Shown piece after piece: positions 12,904 to 22,322 of a stretch of DNA of 64,000 nt. The notes under the pieces are model-generated. The model made no database searches, was not told the DNA's origin, and saw only the letters and a list, made by a program, of their open reading frames with translations. Origin of the DNA: an uncultured Pelagibacteraceae bacterium (GTDB lineage Bacteria > Pseudomonadota > Alphaproteobacteria > Pelagibacterales > Pelagibacteraceae); NCBI GenBank assembly GCA_902594335.1, contig CACJLY010000007.1, forward strand, positions 1-64,000, written 5' to 3'. Position numbers and translations under genes: made by a program. Position 1 is the first letter of the stretch. Each line of letters begins with the position of its first letter.

Positions 12904-14664
12904 ATGTTATTATATTTTAATTTATCAATTTATATTTTATTATTTTCTTTTTTTTCCTTAAGTATTTTTGGTTACGGATATTACTTAAGGGAAATAATTT
13001 CTAATAATAAATCAAAAACTATTGGAGAAAGTGGTTTATACGGTTTTATATCACTATATATTCTATCAGTAGTTTTTCATTTTTTTTTCCATTTAAATAT
13101 ATATTTCACAATAAGTATTTTAATTTTTGGATCACTCTTATCAATTAGAATTCTTAGAAAAAATATTTCATTAGAAAAATACAAATTAAAGTTAATTTTA
13201 CCCTTTTTTTTATTAATTTTATTACTAGGTGCATCAAATAATCCTCATGATGATGTCTATCTTTACCAACTACCTTACATAAGCTATTTGCAAAATCAAA
13301 AGTTGGTATTTGGTCTGGTTAATCTAAATGAATTTACCGCTTATTCTAATTCATTTTATGACATCATGGGTTTGTTTAAAACTCCAGTTTTAGGAAATCA
13401 AACTGTTTATTTAATACCTACAATTTTTTTTATGTTTTTTATTATCTTTTTAATAGAAAATTATAATGAAAGTTCAAAAATAATAAAAATTTTTATTTAT
13501 AGTATTGTCATTTTAGCCTTTTTAAGATTTACCAGATCTAAAGAATTTGGAACAGATGTTCCTGTTATATGCATACTTTTTTTAATCCAATTTTATATTT
13601 TAAAGTTTTTAGAAAATAAGGAACATGAAATAATAAATAAAATATTAATCTTATTAACATTTGCTTTTTTTTTAAAAGCATATGCGGCTTTAGCTGCAAT
13701 ATATTTATTTGTGTTTTTGAAGGATTCAAAAAAAATTTTTAAAGATAACCATAATTTAAAAAAAACTATTTTATTGATGTCTATCATAATAGTAATATCT
13801 TCAACAAAAAATATTGCTCATAGTGGCTGTATATCTTACCCAATTAAAATTTCATGTTTTGATAAAAATGTTATTACTTGGTCAAATGGTCATGATATAG
13901 TTGAATTAAGAAATAAAGGTCTCACAGCAGGTGCTAAAGGAATTAAACCATATATTAGAAATAATAGAAAAGATGAAAATATTACCGCTGAAGAATATTT
14001 AAATAAATTCAAATACTCGTATCACTTAAATGTTGTAAAGGATCCAGATTTTAAAAGATTATTAGTTGTGTTCTTAATAATGTTTATATTTTTATTTTTA
14101 GCTTTTCTAAGCAAAATAAGATCAAATGAAACATACTCAAACAATTTTAATACTAATAAATTAAATTCAATAAATCTTATTATATTAATCTTGCCAACAA
14201 TTTTATGGTGGATTTTAATTCCGATTTCTAAATATGGTGGATACTCATATCTTTTATTTGGTATTTTTTTGTCATGTATATACTTTAATTTATTCAAATA
14301 TTCAAATTTAAAAAATTTGAGAATTTTTTTAATTATAAGTCTTATATTTTTTCTTGGTAGAAATATTAATAGAGTCATTGATGAATATAATTCTGATAAG
14401 TACTCTAATAAAAACTATCCTTTACCAGTTTATAAATATCATGAATATAAAAATGAAAAAATTAATAATCAAGTTTTCTATGTTACAAATAATTTGAACA
14501 GATGTGGCGATATAAAGTTTCCATGCTTAGAGAGACCACATTTTGATGCAATTAAATCTATTAAAAAAATCAAGGGCTATTTATTTATTGAAGGTATTAA
14601 AGAAAAGCAAATTGAAAGTATAAAAATTGAGCAAAAATGGGCTTACAATACAAATAATAATTAA
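12904..14664 (+). CDS. Polytopic membrane protein, hypothetical (possible LIC_10190/GT-C-like)
   Basis: 586 aa, many TM segments, NNPHDDVYLYQLPYISYLQ motif after TM3-4; no confident family. Confidence 0.6.
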   Translation: MLLYFNLSIYILLFSFFSLSIFGYGYYLREIISNNKSKTIGESGLYGFISLYILSVVFHFFFHLNIYFTISILIFGSLLSIRILRKNISLEKYKLKLILPFFLLILLLGASNNPHDDVYLYQLPYISYLQNQKLVFGLVNLNEFTAYSNSFYDIMGLFKTPVLGNQTVYLIPTIFFMFFIIFLIENYNESSKIIKIFIYSIVILAFLRFTRSKEFGTDVPVICILFLIQFYILKFLENKEHEIINKILILLTFAFFLKAYAALAAIYLFVFLKDSKKIFKDNHNLKKTILLMSIIIVISSTKNIAHSGCISYPIKISCFDKNVITWSNGHDIVELRNKGLTAGAKGIKPYIRNNRKDENITAEEYLNKFKYSYHLNVVKDPDFKRLLVVFLIMFIFLFLAFLSKIRSNETYSNNFNTNKLNSINLIILILPTILWWILIPISKYGGYSYLLFGIFLSCIYFNLFKYSNLKNLRIFLIISLIFFLGRNINRVIDEYNSDKYSNKNYPLPVYKYHEYKNEKINNQVFYVTNNLNRCGDIKFPCLERPHFDAIKSIKKIKGYLFIEGIKEKQIESIKIEQKWAYNTNNN

Positions 14665-14682
14665 ATTAATTTATATAAACAA

Positions 14683-15828
14683 TTAAAATGATCCTGAAGT
14701 AATTTTCTTTTTTGGGTCAAAAAAAGGTTTATCTATTATCTCACATTTAAATTTTTTATTATCTATCAGAACTTCTATCTCTAAACCAATTTTAGAAAAA
14801 TTAATATCTAACATAGCTAAAGCGATATTCTTTTTTAAACGTGGTGAATAAACAGCTGATGTTATTTTTCCAATAACCTTATTATTAACCGTTAAGGGCC
14901 AAAATATTGTGTTGGGTCCTTCTAATTTTTCACATTTAATTTCTAAGCCAACTTGTAATCTTTTTACACCATCGGCTTTGATTCTTTTGAGAGCTTTTTT
15001 GCCTATGAAATTTATATCACCTGTTAGGTTAACTAAACGATCTAAACCTAATTCGAAAGGATTTGTATGTATATCCGCATCAGCATGATAAGAAAGCATG
15101 CCACCTTCTATCCTTCTAATAGAGGATGTATGGCCCGGTTTTAGTCCAAATCCCTTTCCGGCTGACATAATTTTTTCATATAGTTCATTTCCTTTTGAAC
15201 AATCTCTTAAAAATAATTCATAACCAAATTCACTTGACCAGCCAGTTCTTGATACAATTAATGGTATTCCATCTAAATTTAATTCTCTAAACCAATAATA
15301 TTTTAAATCTTTAATACTTTCTCCAAATAATTTAATCATTATTTCTGCAGACTTTGGTCCTTGTAATTGTAGTGGAGAAACATCTGGCTCAGTTATTTTC
15401 ACATCTAATTCAGAGTTAATCGCTACACCCTGGGCCCATAATAATATATCGCTATCACCTAAAGATAACCAAAAATGATTTTCTCCCAATCGTAAAATAA
15501 CAGGATCGTTTAGTATTCCACCCTCTGCGTTTGTAATTAAAACATATTTACATTGACCAACAGATAATTTTGATAAATCTCTTGGAGTAAGTAATTGAAT
15601 AAATTTAAAAGCATCCGGTCCAGTTATTTCGACTTGCCTTTCAACAGCTACATCACAGAGTATTGCTTTTTCAATTAAGTTCCAAAAATTCTGCTCTGGA
15701 TCTCCAAAATCACGAGGAATATACATATGATTATACACTGAAAAACCAGTAGCACCCCATTTCACAGTCGAATCAAAATATGGAGATTTTCTTATTTGAG
15801 TTCCAAACCCAAAATTTTTGTTACTCAT
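14683..15828 (-). CDS. GcvT-family aminomethyltransferase / DmdA-like protein
   Basis: 381 aa; RQVEITGPDAFKFIQLLTPRDL, ITEPDVSPLQLQGPKS, VSRTGWSSEFGYELFL; resembles DMSP demethylase-type GcvT proteins. Confidence 0.8.
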   Translation of the reverse strand: MSNKNFGFGTQIRKSPYFDSTVKWGATGFSVYNHMYIPRDFGDPEQNFWNLIEKAILCDVAVERQVEITGPDAFKFIQLLTPRDLSKLSVGQCKYVLITNAEGGILNDPVILRLGENHFWLSLGDSDILLWAQGVAINSELDVKITEPDVSPLQLQGPKSAEIMIKLFGESIKDLKYYWFRELNLDGIPLIVSRTGWSSEFGYELFLRDCSKGNELYEKIMSAGKGFGLKPGHTSSIRRIEGGMLSYHADADIHTNPFELGLDRLVNLTGDINFIGKKALKRIKADGVKRLQVGLEIKCEKLEGPNTIFWPLTVNNKVIGKITSAVYSPRLKKNIALAMLDINFSKIGLEIEVLIDNKKFKCEIIDKPFFDPKKKITSGSF

Positions 15829-16598
15829 TAATTAGTTTCTTTTCTGATTTGTTCTATTTTAATTTTTTTTTGAAGACTTCTATTTGAATCGTAAAGCAGA
15901 CTAAATTTAATTTTTTTATTTATTTTTATAGAAATAATTTTTGCATTTCTTACTTCATAATTGTCCGCAACTGAACTAATTGGTCTTTTTTGGATGTTAA
16001 GATTTTTGATTATAATTTTTGATTTGTCACTAACAATCCTTCCCTTCCATCTTCTTGGTCTAAAAGCACTTATTGGTCTAATGGATAGCTTCTTTGAATC
16101 TAAGTTTAGTATAGGACCATAAACTGACATATTGTATGCAGTACTTCCTGCAGGTGTTGAAATTAATATTCCATCTGAAACTAATTTTTTTATAATTTTC
16201 TGAGATCCACTAGAAATTTCTAATAAGGCTGTTTGCCTGCTTTGTCTTAAAATTGATACTTCATTTATTGCAATAGACTTCTTGATTTTATTAAATTTGT
16301 TTCTAACAATCATTTCTAATGGTGAAATTGTAACAGACTTAGCTTTTGATAAGTTTTTAATTGTATTTTTAGATGAAAATTTATTCATCAGAAAACCATA
16401 ATTACCAGCATTGATACCATAGAATGGTTTTTTATACTTATTATATTTTTTAAGCGCTGAAAGCATAAAACCGTCACCACCAATAACAATTATTAGATTA
16501 CATTTAAGTAATGATATGTTTTTAATTTTATGATCTAGAAAATTTTTAATTTTTTTTGATGTTTTAGTATTATCAAAAAGAATATGAGATTTTAACAT
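15828..16598 (-). CDS. nadK: NAD kinase
   Basis: 256 aa; IVIGGDGFMLSALKKY, YGINAGNYGFLMN, DGILISTPAGSTAYNMSVYGPIL. Confidence 0.93.
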   Translation of the reverse strand: MLKSHILFDNTKTSKKIKNFLDHKIKNISLLKCNLIIVIGGDGFMLSALKKYNKYKKPFYGINAGNYGFLMNKFSSKNTIKNLSKAKSVTISPLEMIVRNKFNKIKKSIAINEVSILRQSRQTALLEISSGSQKIIKKLVSDGILISTPAGSTAYNMSVYGPILNLDSKKLSIRPISAFRPRRWKGRIVSDKSKIIIKNLNIQKRPISSVADNYEVRNAKIISIKINKKIKFSLLYDSNRSLQKKIKIEQIRKETN

Positions 16599-16602
16599 TT
16601 AG

Positions 16603-16688
16603 TGGTGCCCTCGGCCAGACTCGAACTGGCACTCCATAAATGGCAAGGATTTTAAGTCCTTTGTGTCTACCAATTTCACCACGAGGGC
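16603..16688 (-). tRNA. tRNA-Leu(TAA), CCA encoded, intact
   Basis: GCCCTCGTGGTGAAATTGGTAGACACAAAGGACTTAAAATCCTTGCCATTTATGGAGTGCCAGTTCGAGTCTGGCCGAGGGCACCA. Confidence 0.95.
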
Positions 16689-16759
16689 ATTAATGAATTT
16701 CATGAGTATTTATGCCAATATTTATAATTGAACAAGATTAATAAGTAAAATTTTTTTAT
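16650..16759 (-). repeat. 110-bp repeat copy 1: 5' half of tRNA-Leu plus promoter
   Basis: About 95% identical, ungapped, to 22323-22432; first 41 bp identical also to 24929-24969. Confidence 0.95.
16707..16735 (-). promoter_or_regulatory. Predicted promoter of intact tRNA-Leu (TTGTTC-N17-TAAATA)
   Basis: Minus-strand -35 TTGTTC at 16730-16735, -10 TAAATA at 16707-16712, 18 nt upstream of tRNA 5' end; same promoter preserved in copy 2. Confidence 0.6.
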
Positions 16760-16791
16760 TTTATCTGTCTATGTACAAGTCTTGTACAAGT
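16757..16791. repeat. 35-bp direct repeat DR-L with two 11-bp-phased ACAAGT motifs
   Basis: TATTTTATCTGTCTATGTACAAGTCTTGTACAAGT; matches 22161-22195 with few mismatches. Confidence 0.85.
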
Positions 16792-16817
16792 TCTCCTGTA
16801 TAATCCTATAAAATATA

Positions 16818-19800
16818 TCAATAACCTTCTGGATTTACTGTAACTGTTAAACCACTAGCTGCCTCTGCTTCAGCAACAGCTTTTTTATGATCTGCACAAC
16901 CAGCTGCGTTTCCCGAACTACAAGCACTTCCTTGATTTGCTGCTGCATCGGTTAGACCTGAATAAACAACAGTTTGTCCTGGTCCGACGTTAACCCCAGT
17001 ACGACCGACTATAACAGCTATTGAGCCATCAGAATTTTGAACAAGTTGTACAACATTTTTTTCTGCTCTTACTCCCTCAATTACCTCATGTGCTGCTGCC
17101 TGAACAACTTGAGTAACTTCTTGAGCTACTTCTTGGGCAGCTTCTTGGGCAGCGCTTGCAGCTTCTGTTGCTGCCTCTGATGCAGCTGAAGCAACTTCTG
17201 TTGTTGAAGATGCGGCTGCCTTAGCCGCATTAACTGCATCAACAACACTCTGCTCTGCTGTAACTTGATTTTTTGCAGCTGCAAGAACATTTTCATCTAT
17301 TTGTTGACCTGAAGCTTTTGCAGTTTCTAATCTTGAAACTGCATCTTTTGCTTTTTGCAGTAACGCCTCTGCACCACCTTCTTCCATGATACTAAATTTT
17401 CCACTAAAAAATTCTTTTGTAACCTCACCTGCTGCCTCACCTATTGCACTGTCTAAGACTAATCCTTTAGTATTTACTGTGGCTGCAGCTAACGCATCAT
17501 CAAAACCAAATGGAGATTCAACTCCATCAGCAATTTGTTGATTAAAAGTCTCTAATTCTGATTTAGAAATATTAAATGCACAATCTCCTCCTGAGCACAT
17601 TCCACCTTGATTAATATCTCCAGTTCTAACAAAAACATATCCAGAGGCTGCAACCTTTTTACCTAAATCTCCACTAGGTCCACATTGATCACCACTACAA
17701 ATAATTCCTCCATACAAAGCATTTCCTGTATGACTATCTAATACTTGTCTTCCAGTTTTTGGATCAATGAGTGAATAAGTTCCTTCAGCCATATCATTTG
17801 TAGCAACAAGACCTTTTGCTGTTTCAAGACCAAACATACCTGAATTAATTTTTTCAGCAGCTATTTCGGATAACTGTATGTTTAAATCTCCTGTAGCATC
17901 AATTTTACCAACGCTTAAAATTTGTTCTCTTGTCACTGCTCCAGCTAGATAAACTTGGTTACCTCTTGTAAATGTACCTACAGGAGCTTCAAAATCACCA
18001 ACATCATCAGTTAAAGTGTTAGTATCAACTATTCTCATTAACTCAGTTCCTTCAATTTGAACGATTGATTTATTTTCTAATTTGGCAACAGCTTCAACAA
18101 TTTTTTCATTTACATTAATTCCTGATTTAATTGCTTGTGTCATTGCAAGATCAGCTTTGATTTCAATGACATTGGTTAACTCTTGATTAAGTTTAGATAT
18201 TTGATTTGAAATGTCTGGTGTTTCAGTTTCAAGAGTAGTTAATTCAGTTGTAAGAGATGCTAATTGACTATTAATTTCTGTTGATTGTTTTTCATAATCT
18301 TTCAATTGACTATCTAATTGAGCTATTTGACTTTCAAATTGAGCTTTTAATGTATTAGCTTCATCAGTTGCTTTACCCTGACTTTCAATTTGATTTGCAA
18401 TAGTAGTTAATTGAGTATTAAGTTTAGTATCCAGGTCTGCTCTTTGACCTTCTAGCTCACTCATTTTATCACTTAAAGGATTTAATTGTTCTTGAAGTGA
18501 AGCTAAGTTTTCAGTTTTTTCAGCTATCAAACTTTCTTTAGAACTAAATTGGTTTGATAAATCACTGATTTGATTTTGAATTTCACTTTCTGATGATTTT
18601 AATGAAGCAAGTTCACTCTCTAAATTATTTATATCATCATTAATAGTTAATGATTGAGACTTTGTTTGTTCAAGATCTTCAGATAATTTTGCTATTTTTT
18701 CATTTAAAGCATCTAATTTTGGATTAGTTGTTTTAAGCACAATGGATAATTGATTTTCAGCTAACTCTAAATCACTTTGACTTAGGTTTAATGGATCATA
18801 GTGATTATAAATTGCATAATCATCTATCCAACTATATTTTTTTGATTTTAATATTGCTGCAGCTTTTACATTTGACATTTCCCAATATGGACCGGTCATA
18901 AACTCAGAAACAGGTTTGTCTCCTATGTCAGCCATTGCAGTTCTTAATGCCTCTAAAGCTTGTACTTCAGTTGTACCATCAACAATGTCATATAATTTAG
19001 CTCTCATCATTGCAGGATCTAAATCTGCAACTAATTCTGCATTACCCTCAAAAGTAGGAACCTTATTTAAAACATCTGCAACTTTTTGGCTTATTTCCCT
19101 TAAAGGCTTTGTCTCTTCTGAAACTATAGCGTCATACTTAACACGTGCTTCCTCTACAGATTTAACCAAATTTTCTCTCGCTTGATCTGATACGCTATTT
19201 TTTATAGAAGAAATTTCATACTCTGTATTTCTTATCTCTTTTTCTATATCACTTTTTTCTAAATTAATTACTTGATCCTTGTTAAGACTTTGCGGAATTC
19301 GAGTATTCCAAATTTGCATGTTAATACTTAAACGTCTATCCCAGTTTTCTCTTTTGTACGCTTGGTTAGATGGTAAATTTCTTAATCTATTGTATTCTTT
19401 TTTTAAATTTTCTAGATTTTGTACAACGTTATTTCTATTATCGTTGTATTGATTAAACAATTGATCTGCGTTAACGTCAACTTGCTCAAGTGAGGATGTT
19501 AACTGATTAATTTTTTCTTGTTGTAATTTCAAATCTTGATTTCCCTCCAAAATTTTATCTATTTCCTTTACAACTAAATCTGTTTCAGCCACATTTGATT
19601 GTAGGCTAGAATATTGTATCCAAGTTGTATTTAGCCCTCTTAATTGCTCTATATCTTTGGTTTTTTCACTGATAGATTTTTGAACTTGATCTTTAGCGTT
19701 TTGTAACTCTAGTGATATTAAAGACGCTTCTTGAATAGCTTTTTCTTCAGCAATAATTACATTAATTTCTGCATTACTTGGAACACTGACATTCCATTCG

Positions 19801-21275
19801 CTGCTTTTATTAAGTCCTTTGTAAATATTTTTTGTTACTTCTTTTTGAACTTCCCAATCATCATTTTGAATTGCATTGATCCCTTTATTTATTTCAGCAT
19901 CTGACAAACCAGCATATATTCCATATTTTTCTATCTCTAAAATTCTTTGTTTCTTAGGATCATTGTCCAACATTGTAGATACTTCTCTCATTGCAAAATC
20001 AACTTCTTGTTTTTTACTTGTTGAAGAAGGACCATCCCATAAAATTTCTGCATAATGATTGAAAGCCTCAACTTCTTTATCTATTGATCTTTCAAATTGA
20101 ACTTGAACAAAATCTTTTTGTAAGGAAGCATCTTCTAATTGAGTATTTAATTCATTTAAATTTTTATTTAAATTTGGCGCTGAACTCTTTAGTTGATCTA
20201 ACTCCAATTCTTTTTTTGTTAATAAATTTTGATTAGCTTTTAATTGATTGTTTAAATTACTTATATTTTGCTCTAATTGCGATTTTGTTGATATTTCATT
20301 TGCCAATTCTAAATTTAAACCCTGAACTTGCTGCTGAAGTGAATTCGATTGTTGTTCTGCAGTTTTAATTTGACTACTTAAATCGCTTAACTCACTATTA
20401 AATTGACCTGCTAACTCTTTACTTTTGTTTATTTCTTCATCAGATAAAATTGTTGAGGATTGTTTTAAAATCTCCTCATTATATTTAGCTAAAAGGTCAG
20501 TTTTCTGAGTTTTTAGATCTGTGATTTGACCCGATAAAGGATCAATTTTTGTTTGTAAATCATTTAACGAATTTTTTTTATCAAGAATTTCTAAATTATT
20601 AGCCTGAAGTTTTTGTTCAAGTGTTGAGATATTTGTATTTATCTCATCATCGGAAATTATTTGTTTACCATCATCTGTAAGAATGTCGCCTTTCCATGAA
20701 TTTGCCCATTCTTCTTTGGTCCAAGTTGCCATTTCTTTTTTCTTTTCAACAGCAATTGCAACATCAATGGTTTCAATACCAATTTGATCAAGAGTTTCAA
20801 CTATTCCAAAAGCATCTATACCCTCTTCGCTTATATCCACCATTCCTGAAATCAAATCATTTAACTTTTCTTCTTTTACTTCTTTCATCTCAGCGGTGAT
20901 TTCATTTACAATTTTCATATTTTCTTCACCAAAACTTCCCATATCTGCTTTTGACATATCGGATGAAAATTCTTGGGGAACTAATGCGTTCGTACCAGCT
21001 AATGATTTTTCTATAAATTCTAAAGCTTTAATGGCACTCTCTTCATTGCCATCTTCTAAAGATTCTTTTACAAATTCAGTGACTTTGTCTATTTGTTCAA
21101 AAGCTTTATCCATTTTGACTGCCTCTATAACTTCGCTTGTATCAACATCATTAAAATCTTTTGTAGCGGCATCAATCGTATCAACAATATCTCTTAACTC
21201 TTGATCAAGTGCTATTGATGGGTTGGAAAAAATTAAAAATAATAAAGTTAAAAAATATAAATTAATTTTTCTCAT
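16818..21275 (-). CDS. Giant secreted coiled-coil protein, hypothetical (cargo 1)
   Basis: 1485 aa; signal peptide MRKINLYFLTLLFLIFSNPSIA, long heptad/Gln-Leu-rich coiled coil, Cys-containing C-terminal region. Confidence 0.85.
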   Translation of the reverse strand: MRKINLYFLTLLFLIFSNPSIALDQELRDIVDTIDAATKDFNDVDTSEVIEAVKMDKAFEQIDKVTEFVKESLEDGNEESAIKALEFIEKSLAGTNALVPQEFSSDMSKADMGSFGEENMKIVNEITAEMKEVKEEKLNDLISGMVDISEEGIDAFGIVETLDQIGIETIDVAIAVEKKKEMATWTKEEWANSWKGDILTDDGKQIISDDEINTNISTLEQKLQANNLEILDKKNSLNDLQTKIDPLSGQITDLKTQKTDLLAKYNEEILKQSSTILSDEEINKSKELAGQFNSELSDLSSQIKTAEQQSNSLQQQVQGLNLELANEISTKSQLEQNISNLNNQLKANQNLLTKKELELDQLKSSAPNLNKNLNELNTQLEDASLQKDFVQVQFERSIDKEVEAFNHYAEILWDGPSSTSKKQEVDFAMREVSTMLDNDPKKQRILEIEKYGIYAGLSDAEINKGINAIQNDDWEVQKEVTKNIYKGLNKSSEWNVSVPSNAEINVIIAEEKAIQEASLISLELQNAKDQVQKSISEKTKDIEQLRGLNTTWIQYSSLQSNVAETDLVVKEIDKILEGNQDLKLQQEKINQLTSSLEQVDVNADQLFNQYNDNRNNVVQNLENLKKEYNRLRNLPSNQAYKRENWDRRLSINMQIWNTRIPQSLNKDQVINLEKSDIEKEIRNTEYEISSIKNSVSDQARENLVKSVEEARVKYDAIVSEETKPLREISQKVADVLNKVPTFEGNAELVADLDPAMMRAKLYDIVDGTTEVQALEALRTAMADIGDKPVSEFMTGPYWEMSNVKAAAILKSKKYSWIDDYAIYNHYDPLNLSQSDLELAENQLSIVLKTTNPKLDALNEKIAKLSEDLEQTKSQSLTINDDINNLESELASLKSSESEIQNQISDLSNQFSSKESLIAEKTENLASLQEQLNPLSDKMSELEGQRADLDTKLNTQLTTIANQIESQGKATDEANTLKAQFESQIAQLDSQLKDYEKQSTEINSQLASLTTELTTLETETPDISNQISKLNQELTNVIEIKADLAMTQAIKSGINVNEKIVEAVAKLENKSIVQIEGTELMRIVDTNTLTDDVGDFEAPVGTFTRGNQVYLAGAVTREQILSVGKIDATGDLNIQLSEIAAEKINSGMFGLETAKGLVATNDMAEGTYSLIDPKTGRQVLDSHTGNALYGGIICSGDQCGPSGDLGKKVAASGYVFVRTGDINQGGMCSGGDCAFNISKSELETFNQQIADGVESPFGFDDALAAATVNTKGLVLDSAIGEAAGEVTKEFFSGKFSIMEEGGAEALLQKAKDAVSRLETAKASGQQIDENVLAAAKNQVTAEQSVVDAVNAAKAAASSTTEVASAASEAATEAASAAQEAAQEVAQEVTQVVQAAAHEVIEGVRAEKNVVQLVQNSDGSIAVIVGRTGVNVGPGQTVVYSGLTDAAANQGSACSSGNAAGCADHKKAVAEAEAASGLTVTVNPEGY

Positions 21276-22153
21276 GATTTATCTTTGGTTGATTTTTTTT
21301 CTTCAGCTCTTTCCTCTAATTTTTTCTTTAAGGCTGATATTGTTGCTTTATAAACATCAAGTCTATCTTGTCTGTCTTTAATATCCTTATTAACTGTAAT
21401 ATTATTATCTGTTGGAACTCCCATTTCTAAAAATTCTCCTAATAACCAAAATTTTTGAATAGCTTCTTTAGCTGGAGTATCCATGTTCATACCAAGAGCC
21501 TCTCGCATATTTTTTCTTCCATTATTCATTCCAAATAAAGATCTAATTGCATCTTCATCTTTTGATTTCTTCTTTTTAAATAGCCCTTTTTTTTTATAAT
21601 CATCTTCTTTAAATCTTTTTATCGCTTTTCTTGTATCGTATAACCTAGATGCATAAAACACTTCATACATAGCCATTGATTTGATCATTTTACCTGGATA
21701 CTTTTGACCCCAGGATGGGTTTTTTCCAAAATTTCCCCACATGTATGATCCTGCTTTTTGACCAACGCATTTCATTCCTTTTCCACAACCTATAAATTTT
21801 TTTAACATTCCTTCTGTATAATAAGATTTATCAAACTTAATTATTTCACCAAGTTCCTCTATTTTTTCTAAAGTAATTTCATCTTTATCTTTATCTTTAT
21901 CTTTTTTACCAAATAATTTTTTGCTATTGGTTTTTTTGCTTTTTATAGAAAACTTCTTTTTTGTATTGCTTTTTAATTCGCTTTTAGGATTTTCTAAAAA
22001 TTCAATTGATTTTTCATATTCTACTTTTGAGATTCCTCCAGCTTCGTAGATTTTTTTTAATTCTTCTTTTTTTTGATCAACAGTTTTCGCAACTGCACTT
22101 AAGGATATTAAGAGTGATAAAATCAACGAAAAAATAATTTTTTTCATTAACAA
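21272..22153 (-). CDS. Secreted hypothetical protein with SHOCT-like N-terminal segment (cargo 1)
   Basis: 293 aa; signal peptide then KKEELKKIYEAGGISKVEYEKSIEFLE; Lys-rich linker; overlaps start of the 1485-aa ORF by 4 bp. Confidence 0.75.
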   Translation of the reverse strand: MLMKKIIFSLILSLLISLSAVAKTVDQKKEELKKIYEAGGISKVEYEKSIEFLENPKSELKSNTKKKFSIKSKKTNSKKLFGKKDKDKDKDEITLEKIEELGEIIKFDKSYYTEGMLKKFIGCGKGMKCVGQKAGSYMWGNFGKNPSWGQKYPGKMIKSMAMYEVFYASRLYDTRKAIKRFKEDDYKKKGLFKKKKSKDEDAIRSLFGMNNGRKNMREALGMNMDTPAKEAIQKFWLLGEFLEMGVPTDNNITVNKDIKDRQDRLDVYKATISALKKKLEERAEEKKSTKDKS

Positions 22154-22160
22154 ATAATAT

Positions 22161-22195
22161 TATTTTATCTCTTCATGTACAAGTTTTGTACAAGT
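22161..22195. repeat. 35-bp direct repeat DR-R with phased ACAAGT motifs
   Basis: TATTTTATCTCTTCATGTACAAGTTTTGTACAAGT; a third ACAAGT follows at 22200-22205. Confidence 0.85.
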
Positions 22196-22230
22196 CTACA
22201 CAAGTTAGTTAAGTCTTATTTTTAAATATC

Positions 22231-22302
22231 AATTTAAAGCAAAATAAAAATTATGTGATTTTATAGGATGTTTTAGACTACGTTAGACTACCACGGACTG
22301 AC
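22231..22302. repeat. Conserved element outer end (copy A) with 10-bp tandem motif
   Basis: AATTTAAAGC..ATTTTATAGGATG then TTTTAGACTA/CGTTAGACTA/CCACGGACTG; homologous to 24838-24909. Confidence 0.85.
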
Positions 22303-22322
22303 TCGTCTGTGAATCCCTTGGC

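Noticed and set aside
18916-21204. Plus-strand ORFs inside the giant coiled-coil gene
   Set aside because: Antisense shadow ORFs produced by repetitive coding sequence.
22179-22205. CRISPR-like short repeats (ACAAGT, 10-11 bp spacing)
   Set aside because: Units far too short with no spacers; fits phased protein-binding sites instead. No CRISPR array or cas gene seen in the window.
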